DNA of 10,156 bases, taken from ATZT02 sp964639395 (GTDB lineage Bacteria > Actinomycetota > Actinomycetes > S36-B12 > UBA5976). Each line of letters opens with the position of its first letter. Position 1 is the stretch's first letter. Under the pieces are notes generated by a model that was not told where the DNA came from, did no database searches, and saw only the letters and a program-made list of their open reading frames with translations. The position numbers were made by a program, and so were the translations under genes. Positions 6,336 through 10,156 of the stretch are shown here, piece by piece. The stretch is from assembly GCA_964639395.1 (NCBI GenBank), contig CAZXCT010000046.1:1-10156 (forward strand), given 5' to 3'.

Positions 6336-7261
6336 TCATATTTAACTCAGTTACTGAAATTGCAATTACCAACCCCTCTACCGTTGCCATCGGGGTATTT
6401 GATGGCGTGCATCGCGGACATCAAGCACTTTTACAAGAAGCCAGAGCCAGCGCTAATCTTTTAAATACAGATTTAGTAGTAATTACTTTTGACCCTCACC
6501 CACGCAGTGTAATTTTTAATGTTAACCCGCCTCATTTAGCGTCAATGGGCTATCGCTTAGAGCTTTTAGCACAACAACAAGTTGATGCGGTGTTAGTTTT
6601 ACCTTTTGACAAAAAACGCAGTGGACAATCCGCCGAAGACTTTATTGAAGAGATCTTAGTTCAAAAATTTAATACTAAAAATGTAGTAGTAGGTGAAAAC
6701 TTTAGATTCGGCTATAAAGCACTGGGGGATACTGCTTTACTAAAGCAGCAAGGTGAAAAGTTTAACTTTGCTACCACTATTGTTAAAAAGTTCTCATCAG
6801 ATGAAGTGTGGTCATCAACAAATGCCCGCAAATTGATTGAGGCAGGCGAAATGGTAAAAGCCGCCGAAGTTTTGGGTCGCTTACCAAGAGTTTGTGGTGA
6901 AGTAATTCATGGTGATCATCGCGGGCGAGAATTAGGTTATCCAACGGCTAATTTAAAAATTGATGAAAATTCTTGTCTGCCACAAAGTGGTATCTATGCC
7001 GGATTTTTAATTAATGAATTAACTAAAGAAAAGTACCCGGCGGCAATTAGTGCCGCAACAAATTCGACTTTTGATCAAGATCATTTATCACTTGAGGCTT
7101 ATGTATTAGATAAAACCGACCTCGACCTCTACGGCAAGCGGGTAGCTTTTGAGTTTTTGAAGAAACTGCGCAACAGCGAAAAATTCGACTCGGTAGAGCA
7201 ATTATTAGACCAAATGGGCCAAGATGTGGATCAAACCAGACGTCTCACTAGCGAGCAATAG
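6332..7261 (+). CDS. ribF: Bifunctional riboflavin kinase / FAD synthetase
   Basis: RibF phosphorylates riboflavin to FMN and adenylylates FMN to FAD. In the 309-residue product the N-terminal nucleotidyltransferase (about 1-180) shows GVFDGVHRGH (21-30) for ATP binding, ITFDPHPRSV (51-60) and VGENFRFGYKALGD (120-133), followed by SSTNARKLIEAG (161-172). The C-terminal riboflavin kinase (about 185-305) shows GDHRGRELGYPTANL (194-208), a TNSTF motif where NPTF is usual (243-247), catalytic Glu255 in LEAYVLD and DLDLYGKRV (263-271). Length and domain order are normal for the prokaryotic bifunctional enzyme. It starts inside the truB stop (ATGA). No strong terminator is seen behind it, so some transcripts may run into rpsO. 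Confidence 0.96.
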   Translation: MIIFNSVTEIAITNPSTVAIGVFDGVHRGHQALLQEARASANLLNTDLVVITFDPHPRSVIFNVNPPHLASMGYRLELLAQQQVDAVLVLPFDKKRSGQSAEDFIEEILVQKFNTKNVVVGENFRFGYKALGDTALLKQQGEKFNFATTIVKKFSSDEVWSSTNARKLIEAGEMVKAAEVLGRLPRVCGEVIHGDHRGRELGYPTANLKIDENSCLPQSGIYAGFLINELTKEKYPAAISAATNSTFDQDHLSLEAYVLDKTDLDLYGKRVAFEFLKKLRNSEKFDSVEQLLDQMGQDVDQTRRLTSEQ

Positions 7262-7296
7262 CCACACTGCTAGCCTTTGACTCGACGGTAATTAAG

Positions 7297-7351
7297 TAGG
7301 TGCCTGATTGCCGCGACTCCTTCACCAAGCAAGGTGCTGGGTGTGCACCTA
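7297..7351 (+). promoter_or_regulatory. Structured 5' leader of rpsO, possible S15 autoregulatory site
   Basis: In the 109-base gap before rpsO, TAGGTGC (7297-7303) can pair with GCACCTA (7345-7351). The 41-base interior can itself form CACC (7323-7326) with GGTG (7333-7336) around a six-base loop. The element ends about ten bases before the Shine-Dalgarno AAGGA (7361-7365). S15 is known to repress its own mRNA through different leader structures in different phyla, actinobacteria included. Assigning that role here is inference from position and folding, as no consensus could be compared. Confidence 0.45.
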
Positions 7352-7370
7352 AAGAATAAAAAGGATAAAG

Positions 7371-7637
7371 ATGAGTACCAAAGACGCAAAACAAGCAAGA
7401 ATTCAAGAATTTGCAATCAATCCAAACGATTCAGGATCACCAGAAGTACAAATTGCACTTTTGACCGATCGTATTAATCATTTGACCGAGCACTTGAAAG
7501 ATCATGTAAAAGATCACCATTCTCGTCGTGGCTTGTTGTTGTTAGTTGGCCGTCGTCGTCGTTTACTCGACTACCTCGCTGCTAAAGACATCAACAAATA
7601 TCGCGAATTGATTCAACGCTTAGGTATTCGTCGCTAA
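7371..7637 (+). CDS. rpsO: Small ribosomal subunit protein S15 (uS15)
   Basis: S15 is an early-assembling 30S protein that binds the central domain of 16S rRNA (helix 20/21/22 junction) and contributes to bridge B4 with the 50S subunit. The 88-residue product matches the family along its whole length: the four-helix pattern, GSPEVQIALLTDRINHLTEH (22-41), DHHSRRGLLLLVGRRRRLLDYL (48-69) and the end YRELIQRLGIRR. His41, Asp48 and Ser51 of the RNA-binding surface are present. A clear Shine-Dalgarno AAGGA lies five bases upstream of the ATG. The pnp gene follows after 141 bases of structured RNA, the usual rpsO-pnp order. Confidence 0.98.
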   Translation: MSTKDAKQARIQEFAINPNDSGSPEVQIALLTDRINHLTEHLKDHVKDHHSRRGLLLLVGRRRRLLDYLAAKDINKYRELIQRLGIRR

Positions 7638-7657
7638 ACCCAATCGGGTATTAAAAA

Positions 7658-7724
7658 GGACGCGAAGTCGGTCCTCGGTAGTGATGTCCGGGATACAAAT
7701 CCCGTGCATCTCGACTGAAGGCCG
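7658..7724 (+). promoter_or_regulatory. Actino-pnp RNA element upstream of pnp
   Basis: The rpsO-pnp gap can fold into one long irregular hairpin. CGGTC (7669-7673) pairs with GGCCG (7720-7724), and TCGG (7675-7678) with CTGA (7715-7718). After an internal loop TAGT/TCGA, GATG (7683-7686) pairs with CATC (7707-7710). After a TC/TG loop, CGGGAT (7689-7694) pairs with ATCCCG (7699-7704) around ACAA. Position, phylum and the conserved-looking GGTCCTCGGTAGTG stretch match the Actino-pnp motif known from covariation, thought to let PNPase control its own mRNA. A competing pairing, AGTCG (7666-7670) with CGACT (7712-7716), and a small GGAC/GTCC hairpin at 7658-7674 are also possible. The name is from memory and no covariance search was run. 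Confidence 0.8.
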
Positions 7725-7752
7725 CCAAACTATAAATTACTTTTTTAATGCC

Positions 7753-7768
7753 CCTCTAGAAAGAGGAG
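7753..7768 (+). promoter_or_regulatory. Hairpin covering the pnp Shine-Dalgarno site
   Basis: CCTCT (7753-7757) pairs perfectly with AGAGG (7762-7766) around an AGAA loop. The 3' arm is part of the only good Shine-Dalgarno sequence (AGAGGAG, 7762-7768), which lies ten bases before the pnp ATG. The stem of five pairs, three of them G-C, may moderate ribosome access. That it regulates pnp is inference. Confidence 0.5.
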
Positions 7769-7778
7769 TGACACACTA

Positions 7779-9971
7779 ATGAGTGGGTCAGAAATATTTA
7801 AATCAGAGGCCGTTATTGATAACGGACCTTTCGGAAAAGTAAACATTCGCTTTGAAACCGGAAAACTAGCCCAACAGGCTAACGGTTCAGTTGCAGTGTT
7901 TTTAAATGATGAAACTATGTTGCTTTCAGCAACTACTGCTTCAAAAGAGCCAAGAGATTCTTTTGACTTCTTTCCTTTAACAGTTGATGTTGAAGAGAAG
8001 ATGTATGCAATCGGACAGATCCCAGGATCTTTCTTTAGACGTGAAGGTCGCCCTTCAGAAACCGCAATTTTGACTTGTCGCTTAATCGACCGTCCATTGC
8101 GCCCAACTTTTGCTGATGGTTTACGTAACGAAATCCAAATCGTTATTACCGTTATGTCATTAGATCCAACCGAACAGTATGACGTTGTTGCAATTAACGC
8201 AGCAAGCGCTTCTACCCAAATCGCTGGTCTTCCTTTCTCAGGTCCAGTCGGAGCAGTAAGAGTTGCTTTGATTGACGGAGTTTGGGTGGCATTCCCTAAG
8301 CATGCAGATCTCAACGACGCCGTGTTTGACATGGTGGTTGCCGGACGTATGTCAGCAGATGGTGATGTTGCAATCATGATGGTTGAAGCAGAATCAACTG
8401 AACACACGATTGAATTAATCAAAGATGGTCAAAAAGCGCCAACTGAAGAAGTTGTCTCGCAAGGTTTAGAAGCCGCCAAACCGTTTATTGCCGAATTGTG
8501 CCGCGCTCAAGTTGAGTTAGCCAAGCAAGCCGCAAAACCGGTCGGGGAGTTTCCGATATTCCTTGATTACCAATCTGATGTGCATGACGCAGTTAAAAGT
8601 TATTCACTAAGTGCAATTGAAGCCGCAATGCAAATTGGTGGCAAACAAGAGCGTCAAGCCGCACTTGATATCGCCAAAGCAGCAGTTAAAGAACATTTGG
8701 CCGAAACTTTCGCCGATCGACTAAAAGAGGTTTCTGCCGCTTTTAGCTCAATTAGCAAAAAGATAATGCGCGATCGCGTACTAAAAGACAAAATCAGAAT
8801 TGATGGACGTAACCCAAGACAGTTACGTGCGCTTTCAGCTGAAGTTGGCTACTTACCAAGAACTCACGGATCAGCAATTTTCAATCGCGGTGAAACCCAA
8901 GTATTGGGTGTTACCACTTTGAACATGTTGGGCTTAGAGCAAAAACTTGATACCTTAGCGCCTGAAAAAACCAAGCGCTACATGCACAATTACAACATGC
9001 CCCCTTACTCAACCGGCGAAACCGGACGCGTTGGCACGCCAAAGCGTAGAGAAATTGGTCATGGTGCATTAGCCGAACGCGCACTAGTGCCTGTTTTGCC
9101 AAACCGTGAAGAGTTCCCTTACGCCATCAGACAAGTATCTGAAGCAATCGGATCTAACGGTTCAACCTCTATGGCATCGGTTTGCGCTTCAAGCATGGCG
9201 TTACTAAATGCCGGTGTGCCATTAAGAGCCATGGTGGGCGGTATTGCGATGGGTCTAATCAGTGGTGAAGTTGACGGTAAAACCGAATATGTAACTTTGA
9301 CAGATATCTTGGGTGCAGAAGATGCACTTGGCGATATGGACTTTAAAGTTGCTGGCACCGCTGAGTTCATTACTGCTTTGCAACTAGATACCAAACTAGA
9401 TGGCATCCCAGCAGATGTGCTTTCAAAAGCATTAGAACAAGCCAAAGAAGCCAGAACTGAAATTCTAAAAGTGATGCAAGGTGCGATTGATCAGCCTGGC
9501 GTCATGAGCAAATACGCTCCAAGAATTATCACCATCAAAATCCCAGCGGATATGATCGGTGCAGTTATTGGGCCAAAGGGCAAGATGATTAACCAAATTC
9601 AAGACGAAACCGGCGCTGAGATCACAATCGAAGATGACGGAACAATTTTCATTGGCGCTACCGACGGTGTTGCCGCTGAAAAGGCTCGTGAAATGGTTGA
9701 CAACATTGCTAACCCACACGTCCCAACAGTTGGTGAGGAATACCACGGCACCGTTGTTAAAACTGCTGCCTTTGGTGCCTTCATCACGCTTTACCCAGGT
9801 AAAGACGGATTACTTCATATCTCACAACTTAAGCATTTAGCTCAAGGTAAGAGAGTTGAAAAAACCGAAGACGTACTTAATGTTGGCGATAAAGTTCATG
9901 TGAAGATCAATGAAATTGATCAACGCGGCAAACTTTCTTTAGTGCCAGTAAACGCTGAGGAAAATGCTTAA
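7779..9971 (+). CDS. pnp: Polyribonucleotide nucleotidyltransferase (PNPase)
   Basis: PNPase degrades RNA 3' to 5' by phosphorolysis and can add tails in reverse, acting as a ring-shaped trimer. The 730 residues show every domain. The first RNase PH core (about 15-150) has FFRREGRPSETAIL and RLIDRPLRP (85-109). A helical linker spans about 240-330. The second, catalytic RNase PH core (about 340-565) has SNGSTSMASVCASS (459-472) and Asp515 and Asp521 of EDALGDMDFK, matching E. coli Asp486 and Asp492. A KH domain with GPKG (598-601) and an S1 domain (about 653-724) with GTVVKTAAFGAFITL and GLLHIS follow. One serine of the phosphate-binding SSS is Thr463, a mild change. Streptomyces homologues were reported to make pppGpp-like nucleotides (GPSI); that activity cannot be judged here. 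An RNA element and a Shine-Dalgarno hairpin precede the ATG. Its end overlaps the M16 peptidase gene by eight bases. Confidence 0.98.
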   Translation: MSGSEIFKSEAVIDNGPFGKVNIRFETGKLAQQANGSVAVFLNDETMLLSATTASKEPRDSFDFFPLTVDVEEKMYAIGQIPGSFFRREGRPSETAILTCRLIDRPLRPTFADGLRNEIQIVITVMSLDPTEQYDVVAINAASASTQIAGLPFSGPVGAVRVALIDGVWVAFPKHADLNDAVFDMVVAGRMSADGDVAIMMVEAESTEHTIELIKDGQKAPTEEVVSQGLEAAKPFIAELCRAQVELAKQAAKPVGEFPIFLDYQSDVHDAVKSYSLSAIEAAMQIGGKQERQAALDIAKAAVKEHLAETFADRLKEVSAAFSSISKKIMRDRVLKDKIRIDGRNPRQLRALSAEVGYLPRTHGSAIFNRGETQVLGVTTLNMLGLEQKLDTLAPEKTKRYMHNYNMPPYSTGETGRVGTPKRREIGHGALAERALVPVLPNREEFPYAIRQVSEAIGSNGSTSMASVCASSMALLNAGVPLRAMVGGIAMGLISGEVDGKTEYVTLTDILGAEDALGDMDFKVAGTAEFITALQLDTKLDGIPADVLSKALEQAKEARTEILKVMQGAIDQPGVMSKYAPRIITIKIPADMIGAVIGPKGKMINQIQDETGAEITIEDDGTIFIGATDGVAAEKAREMVDNIANPHVPTVGEEYHGTVVKTAAFGAFITLYPGKDGLLHISQLKHLAQGKRVEKTEDVLNVGDKVHVKINEIDQRGKLSLVPVNAEENA

Positions 9972-10156
9972 AACTAATCTTTTAGAAGATTCCCAAAACG
10001 GAAGCAGAGTCCAAAAGACTCTGCTTCCTAATGGTTTACGCATCATTAGCGAAGAAGTTCCAACAGTTAGATCAGCCACCATTGGTTATTGGGTGGGCAT
10101 TGGTTCAGTTGATGAAACCCCAGAGGTGGGCGGAGCCGCTCACTTTTTAGAACACC
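9964..10156 (+). CDS. M16-family zinc metallopeptidase (5' part only)
   Basis: The gene starts at ATG 9964, overlaps the pnp stop by eight bases and runs off the window after 64 full codons. TLLPNGLRIISEEVPTVRSA (19-38) followed by IGYWVGIGSVDE (40-51) and GGAAHFLEH (56-64) is the N-terminal beta-strand region of the M16 (pitrilysin/mitochondrial processing peptidase-like) family. HFLEH is the inverted zinc motif HxxEH, with its two metal-binding histidines and the catalytic glutamate. GAGG (9957-9960) lies three bases before the ATG, closer than usual. A pnp-M16 peptidase order is common in actinobacteria. The substrate is unknown. Codons 13-22 contain a strong hairpin. Confidence 0.92.
   Translation, partial: MLKTNLLEDSQNGSRVQKTLLPNGLRIISEEVPTVRSATIGYWVGIGSVDETPEVGGAAHFLEH
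10000..10028 (+). repeat. Perfect 12-bp inverted repeat (hairpin) in the M16 peptidase 5' coding region
   Basis: GGAAGCAGAGTC (10000-10011) and GACTCTGCTTCC (10017-10028) are exact reverse complements around a CAAAA loop, the longest perfect stem noticed in the window. It lies 29 bases behind the pnp stop, inside codons 13-22 of the peptidase gene, in a poorly conserved part of the protein. The bases behind it (TAATGGTTT) are not a T-run, so it is not a standard intrinsic terminator. It could protect a processed pnp 3' end, be an RNase III site, or attenuate the downstream gene. Confidence 0.7.

Noticed and set aside
7277..7298. TTGACT after ribF as a -35 box for an rpsO promoter
   Set aside because: At 17 bases downstream the sequence is GTGCCT, and the best TA-rich hexamer is only about ten bases away.
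7638..7660. ACCC-AATC-GGGT hairpin followed by TTAAAAAGGA as an rpsO terminator or a small-gene ribosome site
   Set aside because: The stem is four pairs with no T-run behind it, and no start codon lies at a suitable distance after AAGGA.
7731..7746. TATAAATTAC followed by TTTTTT as a pnp promoter -10 or a terminator T-run
   Set aside because: No -35 box lies at 16-18 bases upstream, and the T-run is about 16 bases past the end of the nearest strong stem.
7745..8422. Minus-strand open frame of 225 codons opposite the start of pnp
   Set aside because: It is antisense to a fully conserved PNPase domain, starts inside that gene and shows Ser/Thr-rich composition typical of a codon shadow.

Overview
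The window looks like a chromosomal core region of an AT-rich actinobacterium, probably a small-genome freshwater lineage such as Nanopelagicales (acI). The phylum call rests on a WhiB-family gene of the WhiD/WhiB3 type, a BldM-like regulator, an actinobacterial RNA element in front of pnp, and a pnp-to-M16-peptidase order. The low-GC freshwater placement is inference from the heavy use of TTA, AAA and ATT codons, the compact spacing and the four-base gene overlaps. No mobile element, CRISPR array, tRNA, rRNA or phage gene was seen, and no gene-free stretch exceeds about 150 bases.

Layout. Positions 2-49 may hold the end of an upstream gene, overlapping by four bases a class III (PLP-dependent) aminotransferase (46-1446, +). 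Converging on it is a WhiB-family Fe-S regulator (1463-1756, -). The divergent gap 1757-1893 carries a good promoter for the whiB gene. Its -35 box lies inside a perfect 16-bp palindrome, and two further inverted repeats follow. On the other side starts a MerR-type regulator with the cap motif and cobalamin-type histidine motif of the CarH/LitR photoreceptor family (1894-2898, +). After it come a BldM-like LuxR-type regulator with a degenerate receiver (2933-3529), guaB (3539-5029), rbfA (5056-5469), truB (5466-6335) and ribF (6332-7261), all tightly packed on the + strand. A structured leader precedes rpsO (7371-7637). A long conserved-looking hairpin, recognised as the Actino-pnp motif, and a hairpin covering the Shine-Dalgarno site precede pnp (7779-9971). 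The window ends in the start of an M16 zinc peptidase gene (9964 onward) that contains a perfect 12-bp hairpin.

How it fits together. The right part is translation and RNA metabolism: ribosome maturation (rbfA), tRNA pseudouridylation (truB), FMN/FAD supply (ribF), ribosomal protein S15 and the exonuclease PNPase. GuaB supplies guanine nucleotides. From memory, whiD, bldM and guaB are also neighbours in Streptomyces, so the left regulatory cluster looks like an ancient actinobacterial neighbourhood with a CarH/LitR-like gene inserted. The most interesting regulatory region is the whiB/CarH-like divergent promoter: an Fe-S (redox or NO) regulator and a possible B12/light regulator facing each other across a strong operator-like palindrome. 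I see no wholly new system. The regulatory structures are the parts that merit testing.
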